In this document: positions 1 through 6,091 of the stretch, piece after piece | How positions within the stretch are numbered: position 1 is the first letter of the stretch | How the letters are laid out: the number at the start of each line of letters is the position of its first letter | DNA from: an uncultured Muribaculum sp. | Lineage (GTDB): Bacteria; Bacteroidota; Bacteroidia; Bacteroidales; Muribaculaceae | NCBI GenBank assembly: GCA_947573015.1 | Contig: CANPDS010000085.1 | Location: forward strand, 1-9,118 | DNA length: 9,118 nt | Direction of reading: 5' to 3' | The notes under the pieces: model-generated | Seen by the model: only the letters and a program-made list of their open reading frames with translations | What the model was told of the DNA's origin: nothing | Database searches by the model: none | Position numbers and translations under genes: made by a program

Positions 1-1
1 C

Positions 2-655
2 GCGATGAGTGACGTGACTGTTCTTTTGCTTACTTTCTTCATGTTGACCTCGACTTTCCTTCAGAAGGAACCTGTAACGGTTATCACTCCGGCTTCTGTG
101 TCGGAACTGAAGGTGCCCATCAACAATCTGACCACCGTATTGGTGTCACCCAAGGGCGAGATATTCCTTGGTGTGTTGGGCGACGCGGATTCTACCTACT
201 CGTCAGAGAAGGTTAGAGCTGAAATCCTTCAGAATGCCGTGTCTGAGTACAACAAGACCCATAGCAAAAAAGTACAGCTCACGCAGGAGCAGGTCAACAA
301 GTTCTCTAAAATGAACATGTTTGGCATGCCCATCGCACAGCTCCCCGCATTCCTTGACGAATCGCAGGTACATCAGGATGAGATCATGCAGGGCCAGCGC
401 CCTGAGTGGAAGCTTGGTATTCCGGTAGATGGCAATCAGAACCTTGAGACTCCCAATGAGTTCCAGATCTGGATGCGTGCTATCTACAATGCCAATGGCA
501 ATATGGAGGCTACTATCAAGAGTGGAGAAGGTATCGCTGTCAAGGCCGATGCTGACACCCCCTACGATGTTGTGCACACCGTGCTTGACAACCTCCAGAC
601 GCTCAAGATGAACAAGTTCAGCCTCCTGACTGCATTAAAAACCGAGAACGACTAA
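2..655 (+). CDS. exbD: ExbD/TolR-family biopolymer transport protein, first copy (5' end missing)
   Basis: This is an inner-membrane subunit of the ExbB-ExbD-TonB motor, which uses the proton gradient to energise TonB-dependent outer-membrane transporters. The gene runs in from outside the window. The ATG at position 5 is almost certainly internal, because the first visible residues (A-M-S-D-V-T-V-L-L-L-T-F-F-M-L-T-S) are the heart of the single ExbD transmembrane helix, including the conserved proton-pathway Asp (residue 3 after that Met). The short cytoplasmic N-terminus is therefore lost upstream. The rest is a periplasmic domain of about 195 residues, longer than in E. coli ExbD, with a charged helical insertion in the middle and a typical ExbD end (I-A-V-K-A-D-A-D-T-P-Y then L-D-N-L-Q-T-L-K-M-N). 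Five bases separate its stop from a second exbD, so the two are co-transcribed. exbB is expected just upstream of the window. The family call is firm; the substrate served cannot be told. Confidence 0.93.
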   Translation, partial: AMSDVTVLLLTFFMLTSTFLQKEPVTVITPASVSELKVPINNLTTVLVSPKGEIFLGVLGDADSTYSSEKVRAEILQNAVSEYNKTHSKKVQLTQEQVNKFSKMNMFGMPIAQLPAFLDESQVHQDEIMQGQRPEWKLGIPVDGNQNLETPNEFQIWMRAIYNANGNMEATIKSGEGIAVKADADTPYDVVHTVLDNLQTLKMNKFSLLTALKTEND

Positions 656-660
656 ACATT

Positions 661-1398
661 ATGGCACAAATAGAACAATCCGATAAGGGCGGCAAAAAGA
701 AAAAAGGCGCCCAAAAGAAGATGTCGATTCACGTGGACTTCACGCCCATGGTGGATATGAACATGCTTCTGATCACGTTCTTCATGCTTTGTACCACGAT
801 GATTAAGTCGCAAACTCTTAACATCGCCCTCCCGTCCAACGAAAAGGTTGAGCAGGAGCAGCAGAACAAAGCAAAGGAGTCGCAGGCAGTAACGCTCATC
901 TTAGATACAGAGCGTGATGCTGACGGCAACGTGAAAACAGACCCAGAAACCGGCAAAGCTGCCCATATCATCTATTACTACTTCGGTAAACCCGATGTGA
1001 CCGATGAAGATAAGGATGGTCTTATCGATAACAGCAACCTTCAGGTTGAGAAGTTTATCGGTAATGTGAATGGTGATCAGCAGGGCATCCGCAAAATCCT
1101 TCATGACAAGAACAAGACTGTGCTCCAGAAGATCGCCGTCTTGAAGCAGGATTGGAAGGAAAAGAAGATCAGCGATGAAGAATATCAGGCTCGTGCCAAG
1201 GAGATCCGTAATGACTCTCTTATCGAGGATCGCCCCATCGTCATCATCAAAGCCGGTCCGAACGCATCGTGGGAGAGCCTTATTGGCGCTCTTGATGAGA
1301 TGCAGATCAACCAGATTTCTCGCTATCAGATCGACAACATCAATGGTGTTGACTCTGCTCTGATTTTCGATTATCTCGCCAAGAATCCTAAGAAGTAA
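661..1398 (+). CDS. exbD: ExbD/TolR-family biopolymer transport protein, second copy
   Basis: This is a second, divergent ExbD subunit of the same TonB motor, 245 residues long. A Lys/Gly-rich cytoplasmic start (residues 1-20) precedes one transmembrane helix at about 29-48. The pattern F-T-P-M-V-D-M-N-M-L-L-I-T-F-F-M-L carries the conserved Asp at residue 32. The periplasmic part has the expected first strand (A-V-T-L-I-L-D), a hydrophilic and strongly charged insertion at about residues 75-190, and the usual C-terminal half (P-I-V-I-I-K-A-G-P-N-A-S-W then D-E-M-Q-I-N-Q). The insertion makes it about 100 residues longer than E. coli ExbD. Paired ExbD genes ahead of tonB are common in Bacteroidota, where they may form a heteromeric ExbD component; that part is inference. 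The gene lies 5 bases after the first exbD and 42 bases before tonB. The ATG at 661 is the natural start, since it gives a proper basic N-terminal tail before the helix. Confidence 0.94.
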   Translation: MAQIEQSDKGGKKKKGAQKKMSIHVDFTPMVDMNMLLITFFMLCTTMIKSQTLNIALPSNEKVEQEQQNKAKESQAVTLILDTERDADGNVKTDPETGKAAHIIYYYFGKPDVTDEDKDGLIDNSNLQVEKFIGNVNGDQQGIRKILHDKNKTVLQKIAVLKQDWKEKKISDEEYQARAKEIRNDSLIEDRPIVIIKAGPNASWESLIGALDEMQINQISRYQIDNINGVDSALIFDYLAKNPKK

Positions 1399-1440
1399 CG
1401 ATGATTGTCTATATGTTTAACTATTAAATCTGAAAGAACA

Positions 1441-2298
1441 ATGGCAAAAGATGTAGATCTTTCATCAAAAGAATGGCGCGATATAGTCTTTGAAGGCAAG
1501 AATCAGCAGTTTGGCGCATATGAGATGCGTAAGAACTCTGATGCACGCCATAATAAGGCGATGATTGTAGTGGTAATCATCATTGCAATAGCTTTCCTTC
1601 TTCCACTTTTGGTAAACACTGTGCTTCCCAAGGCAGAGGAGCGTCCGGAAGACCTTACCGAGCAGGCTATGGTCAATCTTGATACTTCTGTCGATGAAGC
1701 AGAAGATCAGCCTGAAGAAGAACAGCAGCGCATGGAAATGGAGCAGCCCGAAGCTCTTCCCGAAGAAATCCTCAATACAGTAAAGGTAACCGAGATTGCT
1801 ATCGTTGATGACGATCAGGTAAAGGCTGAAGATGAGGTGAAGTCGGCTGATGACCTTCAGGAAACCACAACCGCTTTCGGTCAGAGCGACTTTGACAAAG
1901 GTACTGACGACCGTAACGTGGTGCGTGAGCACAAGGACGAGATCATCGTTGAAGAGAAGAAGCCTGTTGAGGAGAACAAGGTGTTCACTGCTGTAGAGCA
2001 GATGCCTCAGTTCCCCGGTGGCGAGGCCGAACTTATGAAGTATATCCAGAAGAATCTTAAGTATCCTCCTGTGGCTATGGAGAACAATATCCAGGGCCGT
2101 GTGGTAGTGCAGTTCGTCGTTACCAAGACCGGTAAGATCGGCGAGGTTAAGGTTGCCCGTGGTAAGGACCCCGATCTCGATAAAGAGGCCGTTCGCGTGG
2201 TTAAGTCGCTTCCCGACTTCATCCCCGGTAAGATGAATGGTCAGTCGGTGAACGTGTGGTACACACTTCCCATCACATTTAAACTTCAGGGTGTATAA
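1441..2298 (+). CDS. tonB: TonB energy-transducing protein
   Basis: TonB spans the periplasm and transmits energy from the ExbB/ExbD motor to the TonB box of outer-membrane transporters such as SusC-type porins. The ATG at 1441 is preferred over a TTG at 1405 because it gives the typical Bacteroidetes N-terminus (W-R-D-I-V-F-E-G-K-N-Q-Q-F-G-A-Y-E-M-R) and has an A-rich leader. The product has 285 residues. Residues 1-40 are cytoplasmic and 41-62 form one transmembrane helix. Residues 63-179 form a very acidic Glu/Asp-rich linker, where the classical E. coli protein has a Pro/Lys/Glu-rich one. From about 180 comes the TonB C-terminal domain: Q-M-P-Q-F-P-G-G, then Y-P-P-V-A-M-E-N-N-I-Q-G-R-V-V-V-Q-F-V-V, ending with W-Y-T-L-P-I-T-F. 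It is the last gene of the exbD-exbD-tonB operon and is followed 26 bases later by a strong terminator. The call is firm. Confidence 0.95.
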   Translation: MAKDVDLSSKEWRDIVFEGKNQQFGAYEMRKNSDARHNKAMIVVVIIIAIAFLLPLLVNTVLPKAEERPEDLTEQAMVNLDTSVDEAEDQPEEEQQRMEMEQPEALPEEILNTVKVTEIAIVDDDQVKAEDEVKSADDLQETTTAFGQSDFDKGTDDRNVVREHKDEIIVEEKKPVEENKVFTAVEQMPQFPGGEAELMKYIQKNLKYPPVAMENNIQGRVVVQFVVTKTGKIGEVKVARGKDPDLDKEAVRVVKSLPDFIPGKMNGQSVNVWYTLPITFKLQGV

Positions 2299-2323
2299 TC
2301 CAAGTCTGATCAATTAGTTTATA

Positions 2324-2364
2324 AAACGGCGTGATCCCTATACGGGAGCACGCCGTTTGTTTTT
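2324..2364 (+). terminator. Intrinsic terminator after tonB
   Basis: A perfect 10-base-pair stem (AAACGGCGTG at 2324-2333 with CACGCCGTTT at 2349-2358) encloses a loop that can extend the stem by four more pairs (TCCC 2335-2338 with GGGA 2344-2347) after one A-G mismatch. It is followed by G and then five T (2360-2364). It lies 26 bases after the tonB stop and should end the exbD-exbD-tonB transcript. Confidence 0.92.
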
Positions 2365-2387
2365 GTCACTCTCGTTTGCTACCTTTG
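2356..2387 (+). promoter_or_regulatory. Bacteroidetes-type promoter (TTTG-N20-TACCTTTG)
   Basis: A -33 box TTTG (2356-2359) and a -7 box TACCTTTG (2380-2387) are separated by 20 bases, matching the known Bacteroides sigma-ABfr consensus TTTG / TAnnTTTG. Transcription would start near 2393-2395, about 15 bases before the ATG at 2409. The -33 box coincides with the last bases of the preceding terminator stem. No transcript data support it here; the evidence is the double motif with correct spacing. Confidence 0.75.
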
Positions 2388-2408
2388 TGTGATAATCTTT
2401 AACTTTGA

Positions 2409-3173
2409 ATGTTTTTCATTATGGCTGAAGCTATGAATAACAATATTGAAGAACTCCTTTCGGTCTGCTATGAGCTTGAGGGGCTTCTTATGGTAGTTGC
2501 CAGACGTGTTGATGGCGTTCCTGATCAAGTATGGTCACTGCTTGCTCAAAAGTCGGCCTTGTTGCACGATGGTATTGGCCAAATGCTCGCTGAGCGGGCT
2601 GTTGAGCCTGTGTCGGTGGAAGTTTCTGCCGATACATCAGATAATGATGATGCCAAGGCTCCTGTCGTTGTGGACGAGGTACCTGAAAAATTGGCTGAAG
2701 CTGATATCGCAGCATTGGAGGATGTGGAAGATACATCTGTTCCGGAATCTGTCATTACGGAGATCCCCGACTCAGTTTCGCTTGCTCCAGAAGCAGTGGA
2801 TATTGTAGAGGATGATACTAAACTTTTATCTGAGGAGCAATTGTGTGATGAAGATTTAGCTGTGGAGGAATATGCCGTAAGTGCAGCTACGCCTGATGCC
2901 ACACCTGAGCCATTGCGTCTGGATGAGAAGCTTGCGAGAGAAAGCTCACGCAATTTACGAAAGGCATTTTCTTTAAACGACCGTTTCCGTTTCCGCCGCG
3001 AGCTATTTGGAAATTCCGACATTGAGATGACTGATACTCTGAATCTCGTGGAGGCAATGACAAGCTATGATGAAGCGGTAGATTACTTTATGACCGACCT
3101 CCAGTGGGATGCTGATAACGCGGAGGTCAAGGATTTCATGGCTATTGTCGAAAAGCATTTTTCAATACGATGA
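2409..3173 (+). CDS. Acidic two-part Bacteroidetes protein of unknown function, upstream of rsmI
   Basis: I can give no function. The 254-residue product has three visible parts. Residues about 10-63 are helical (I-E-E-L-L-S-V-C-Y-E-L-E-G-L-L). Residues about 64-170 form a low-complexity linker very rich in Asp, Glu, Val, Ala and Ser, likely disordered. Residues 175-254 form a compact C-terminal segment with the pattern S-L-N-D-R-F-R-F-R-R-E-L-F-G (188-201) and S-Y-D-E-A ... D-L-Q-W-D ... V-K-D-F-M. I recall that C-terminal pattern from hypothetical proteins of Bacteroidales, but know of no assigned role. There is no signal peptide or membrane segment, so it is probably cytoplasmic. The start is uncertain: ATG codons at 2409, 2421 and 2433 are in frame and all fit the promoter just upstream. 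The stop overlaps the rsmI start by four bases (ATGA), suggesting translational coupling. Confidence 0.82.
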   Translation: MFFIMAEAMNNNIEELLSVCYELEGLLMVVARRVDGVPDQVWSLLAQKSALLHDGIGQMLAERAVEPVSVEVSADTSDNDDAKAPVVVDEVPEKLAEADIAALEDVEDTSVPESVITEIPDSVSLAPEAVDIVEDDTKLLSEEQLCDEDLAVEEYAVSAATPDATPEPLRLDEKLARESSRNLRKAFSLNDRFRFRRELFGNSDIEMTDTLNLVEAMTSYDEAVDYFMTDLQWDADNAEVKDFMAIVEKHFSIR

Positions 3174-3892
3174 GCGGAAAACTGTATATAGTGCCTACTC
3201 CCGTAGGAAATCTGGCTGATATGACACCGCGTGCGGTAGATATACTGCGGGAAGTGGATCTTGTGCTGTGTGAAGATACACGCACAAGCGGTGTGCTATT
3301 AAAGCATTTCGGCATACAGACTCCTACTTCCAGTCATCATAAATATAACGAACATGAAACCACGGCCCGTGTTGTTGCCCGGCTGAAAGGTGGCGAGAAC
3401 ATAGCTCTTGTCAGTGATGCAGGTACTCCAGGTATATCCGATCCTGGTTTTATGTTGGTAAGGGAATCTCGCCGCGAGGGTATCGAGGTGGAGACTCTTC
3501 CTGGGGCGACAGCTCTCATACCTGCAATAGTGAACTCCGGGTTGCCATGCGATCGTTTTGCTTTCGAAGGATTTCTGCCTCAAAAGAAAGGACGCAAGAC
3601 GCGCCATACTGAGCTTGCTTCGGAGCCTCGGACTTTTGTGATGTATGAGTCTCCGTTACGATTGGCCTCAACTTTGCGTGAACTTGCTGAAGTTTGCGGT
3701 CACGACAGGCAATGTGCGGTATGCAGGGAGATATCGAAGTTGCATGATACCACTCATACCGGCACTCTTTCTGAATTGGCAGAATATTTTACCGCGAACC
3801 AAGCGCGAGGTGAAATCGTTATAGTAGTTGAGGGATATTTGGGGAGCGTGCCCAAGAAGGTCCACACCAATAAGTATCGCCAGACTACATAA
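3170..3892 (+). CDS. rsmI: 16S rRNA (cytidine(1402)-2'-O)-methyltransferase RsmI
   Basis: RsmI uses S-adenosylmethionine to methylate the 2'-OH of C1402 in 16S rRNA, a decoding-site modification of the small ribosomal subunit. The 240-residue product carries the family signatures in order: V-P-T-P-V-G-N-L (8-15), C-E-D-T-R-T-S (34-40), S-D-A-G-T-P-G-I-S-D-P-G (82-93, the S-adenosylmethionine-binding loop of the tetrapyrrole methylase fold), L-P-G-A-T-A (110-115), G-F-L-P-Q-K-K-G-R (134-142) and then Y-E-S-P-L-R-L. It is shorter than the E. coli protein (about 286 residues), because the C-terminal helix-turn-helix extension is absent. The start overlaps the stop of the preceding acidic protein (ATGA), so both are probably made from one message starting at the 2356-2387 promoter. 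The call is firm. Confidence 0.96.
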   Translation: MSGKLYIVPTPVGNLADMTPRAVDILREVDLVLCEDTRTSGVLLKHFGIQTPTSSHHKYNEHETTARVVARLKGGENIALVSDAGTPGISDPGFMLVRESRREGIEVETLPGATALIPAIVNSGLPCDRFAFEGFLPQKKGRKTRHTELASEPRTFVMYESPLRLASTLRELAEVCGHDRQCAVCREISKLHDTTHTGTLSELAEYFTANQARGEIVIVVEGYLGSVPKKVHTNKYRQTT

Positions 3893-3957
3893 GATCTAAT
3901 TAAAATCAGGTAAATATAAATTACCATATTCTCTGAAATCTCAACAATCACACTTTT

Positions 3958-4818
3958 ATGAAAAAGCTTCTTTCCATAGCCGCTGCCTCACTGCTTGTGC
4001 TGGCCGGCTGTAACGGCGACAAACTTCGTCAGGCAGAGTCTGTAAATGGCGAACTGAATGATTCGCTTCATGTAGCCTTGGCAAATCAGGATAGCCTTCT
4101 CGTGCTCCTCAATGACATAACCGATGGCATGAATCAAATCAAAGATATGGAGAAAATCCTCTCCAGTACTTCTAATCTCAGCGCTGAGTCATCCTCACGC
4201 AAAGAACAACTTCGCAATGATATGGCTGCCATTCAGCAAGCTCTTCAGGAGCGTCGCGAACGGCTTGCCCAGCTTGAGGAGAAATTAAAGAAAAATCAGA
4301 GCTACAGCGGTACGCTACAGCGTACGATCGAGAATCTGAAAGCGGAGATAGCCACACAAGAGGCTACAATCTCTACCTTGCGCAATGATCTTGCCGCTGC
4401 AAAGATACAGGTTGCCGATCTAACTACCCGTGTTGACTCGCTTAACACTACTGTAGCTGAAGTTTCTGAGGAACGTACTCGTGCACAGGAGCAGGCTCTT
4501 GCCGCAGAAAACGAGCTTAACACATGCTTCTATGCTATTGGTTCGAAGAAAGAGCTGAAAGAGGCTAAAATCATCGAAACAGGTTTCCTCCGCAAGACTA
4601 AGCTAATGCAGGCCGATTTCCAGCAAAGCTATTTCACCACTGCCGACAAGCGCACTCTCACCGCTATAAACACTCATGCCAAGAAAGCTAAAGTGCTCAC
4701 AAATATGCCTGAAAACAGTTATATAATTGAGGATGTAGATGGTATAAAGATAATCCGGGTGACTGATGCTCGTGAATTCTGGAGCCGCAGCAATTATCTT
4801 GTCATTCAAATCGACTGA
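3958..4818 (+). CDS. Coiled-coil surface lipoprotein, resembling Cbp1-type adhesins
   Basis: This 286-residue exported lipoprotein starts with a clear type II signal peptide (M-K-K-L-L-S ... L-V-L-A-G-C), with the lipid-bearing Cys at 18. Residues about 60-190 form a long coiled coil rich in Leu, Glu, Gln, Ala and Arg. A compact C-terminal domain (about 188-286) contains C-F-Y-A-I-G-S-K-K-E-L-K-E, then G-F-L-R-K-T-K and the ending S-N-Y-L-V-I-Q-I-D. Three D-S-L triplets (35-37, 45-47, 160-162) fit the Bacteroidetes O-glycosylation motif D-S/T-hydrophobic. The layout resembles what I recall of Bacteroides Cbp1, a collagen-binding glycoprotein adhesin; that family link is from memory and the collagen-binding role is not shown here. 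The spacer after rsmI is 65 bases and I see no promoter of the TAnnTTTG type in it, so transcription could read through from rsmI. A terminator follows. Confidence 0.85.
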   Translation: MKKLLSIAAASLLVLAGCNGDKLRQAESVNGELNDSLHVALANQDSLLVLLNDITDGMNQIKDMEKILSSTSNLSAESSSRKEQLRNDMAAIQQALQERRERLAQLEEKLKKNQSYSGTLQRTIENLKAEIATQEATISTLRNDLAAAKIQVADLTTRVDSLNTTVAEVSEERTRAQEQALAAENELNTCFYAIGSKKELKEAKIIETGFLRKTKLMQADFQQSYFTTADKRTLTAINTHAKKAKVLTNMPENSYIIEDVDGIKIIRVTDAREFWSRSNYLVIQID

Positions 4819-4862
4819 TATTTTTGTTAAGGCAGCTCTTATTAATAAGACTTAAGTATATG

Positions 4863-4898
4863 CGCCGTGTTGTGCTGTAAGCATTACACGGCGTTTTT
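4863..4898 (+). terminator. Intrinsic terminator after the coiled-coil lipoprotein gene
   Basis: An 8-base-pair stem (CGCCGTGT at 4863-4870 with ACACGGCG at 4886-4893) is followed at once by five T (4894-4898) and then A/T-rich sequence. Three further pairs (TGC with GCA) can form inside the loop. It lies 45 bases after the lipoprotein stop. Confidence 0.88.
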
Positions 4899-4940
4899 AT
4901 TTTATCATAGTGATTATGCTTTCTAAGTGTATGGAATAAA

Positions 4941-4972
4941 TTTGTATTGCTGTATGCTTATGGCTATATTTG
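4941..4972 (+). promoter_or_regulatory. Bacteroidetes-type promoter (TTTG-N20-TATATTTG)
   Basis: TTTG (4941-4944) and TATATTTG (4965-4972) are spaced by exactly 20 bases, matching the Bacteroides -33/-7 consensus. The predicted start near 4979 leaves an A/T-rich leader of about 30 bases before the esterase ATG at 5012. It sits between a terminator and a gene, exactly where a promoter is needed. Confidence 0.8.
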
Positions 4973-5011
4973 TAATATAGAATTTATTTAAATTTATTTT
5001 AAAGTGTAAAT

Positions 5012-5827
5012 ATGATACGTATTGTTTCGATAGTGATTATTGTATTTTTGCATACAGTGGCTGTTTTTGCTCAAAATGAATGCATGAAAGCTTGTGGTAA
5101 TGAGCAAGCGACATGTCCACTTGATGTGTATCTATGTATCGGTCAATCGAACATGGCCGGCCGGGGTGAATTGACATCTGCAGTGATGGATACCATCCAC
5201 AATGTGTATCTTCTGAATGACAAGGGTATGTTCGAGAAGGCAGTTAATCCGCTTAATCGTTATTCTACAATACGAAAGGATATGTCATTGCAGCGTCTCG
5301 GACCGTCTTATGGATTTGCTAAAGAGATTTCATGCCGTCTTGGGCGTCCTGTTGGCTTGATTGTGAACGCTCGTGGTGGCTCTTCTATAAATTCATGGTT
5401 GAAAGATAGTAAGGATGGATATTACCAGGAGGCTCTTTCCAGAGTTGCTGACGCTATAGCTCAGGGCGGTGTATTGAAAGCTATCCTATGGCATCAGGGA
5501 GAGACTGACTGTGCCGATCCTAAGGCTTATAAGGATAAACTTATATCTATGATATCCGATATGCGTAAGGATCTGAATATGCCGGAATTGCCTGTTGTAG
5601 TGGGGCAGATATCTCGTTGGAATTGGACTGGTCGTGAATCTGGTACGGTGCCGTTTAATGAAATGATCACTAAAGTGTCATCTTTCCTGCCTTATTCTGA
5701 TTGGGTGTCTTCGGAAGGTTTAGGTTGGTATAAGGATGAGACTGATCCGCATTTCAACACTGATGGACAGTTGTTGCTTGGGATGCGTTATGCTGAGAAA
5801 GTCCTGAAATTTTATGATGGAGAGTGA
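5012..5827 (+). CDS. Secreted SASA-family carbohydrate esterase (sialate O-acetylesterase / acetylxylan esterase type)
   Basis: This 271-residue exported SGNH-type hydrolase should remove acetyl groups from sugars such as acetylated sialic acid or xylan. A signal peptide covers residues 1-20 with likely cleavage at V-F-A|Q. The domain shows the SASA-family landmarks: I-G-Q-S-N-M-A-G-R-G with nucleophile Ser46, the oxyanion-loop region N-A-R-G-G-S-S-I (119-126), W-H-Q-G-E-T-D (160-166), and near the C-terminus D-P-H-F-N with the likely catalytic Asp245 and His247. All expected catalytic residues are present, so it looks active. Four cysteines cluster early (24, 28, 35, 42) and may form disulfides in the periplasm. 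It stands alone under its own promoter with no SusC/SusD genes or glycoside hydrolases in the window, so the substrate cannot be inferred from neighbours. Confidence 0.88.
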   Translation: MIRIVSIVIIVFLHTVAVFAQNECMKACGNEQATCPLDVYLCIGQSNMAGRGELTSAVMDTIHNVYLLNDKGMFEKAVNPLNRYSTIRKDMSLQRLGPSYGFAKEISCRLGRPVGLIVNARGGSSINSWLKDSKDGYYQEALSRVADAIAQGGVLKAILWHQGETDCADPKAYKDKLISMISDMRKDLNMPELPVVVGQISRWNWTGRESGTVPFNEMITKVSSFLPYSDWVSSEGLGWYKDETDPHFNTDGQLLLGMRYAEKVLKFYDGE

Positions 5828-5944
5828 TATTTCACTACGATTTTTTTACTGGATTTGGTTTATTTCGGTTTATAGATGAGATATTGTCCTGCAAATTAGG
5901 GCGTTATTATTCGAAGAGTTCCAATATGGATACGTTTTGGTCTT

Positions 5945-5979
5945 TAAGAGGTTGTTCTAAAACAATCTCTTAGTTTTTT
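5945..5979 (+). terminator. A/T-rich terminator-like hairpin in the 5828-6091 gap
   Basis: A 12-base-pair stem (TAAGAGGTTGTT at 5945-5956 with AACAATCTCTTA at 5961-5972, one G-T wobble) with a CTAA loop is followed by G and six T (5974-5979). It has the shape of an intrinsic terminator but begins 118 bases after the esterase stop, farther than the other two terminators here. The rest of the 264-base gap is A/T-rich, and I see no gene, RNA or convincing promoter in it. The hairpin may end the esterase transcript or be a leftover inverted repeat. Confidence 0.6.
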
Positions 5980-6091
5980 GCCGATGAAAGAGTATTTATT
6001 GAGGAATTGCTTTTTTTAATTTAGTTGGTATTGCCTGCAACCTTTTTGTTGTCTCATGCATCAAACATTCGAAAACTCTCAATAACAATAT

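Noticed and set aside
5..7. ATG at position 5 as the true start of the first exbD
   Set aside because: It would begin inside the transmembrane helix, at the conserved Asp motif; the frame is open to the window edge, so the gene is truncated.
1405..1440. TTG start 12 codons before the tonB ATG
   Set aside because: The ATG at 1441 gives the family-typical N-terminus with an A-rich leader; the extra 12 residues match nothing expected.
1465..2313. Long open frame of 282 codons on the minus strand opposite tonB
   Set aside because: It is fully antisense to an unmistakable tonB gene; its translation has no domain features and simply mirrors the codon use of the plus strand.
2546..3022. Ser/Thr-rich open frame on the minus strand
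   Set aside because: It mirrors the Asp/Glu/Ala/Val-rich linker of the plus-strand gene; a low-complexity Ser/Thr protein is the expected antisense product.
3909..3925. Small inverted repeat GGTAA-N7-TTACC between rsmI and the lipoprotein gene
   Set aside because: Five A/T-rich pairs are likely to occur by chance in such sequence, and there is no T-run after it.
5860..5880. GGTTTAT occurring twice in the gap after the esterase gene
   Set aside because: Two short A/T-rich copies in A/T-rich DNA do not make an array or a convincing operator.
5931..5939. TACGTTTTG as a -7 promoter box
   Set aside because: The spacing inside the motif is one base too long, and no TTTG lies at the right distance upstream; it is also more than 150 bases from the next gene.
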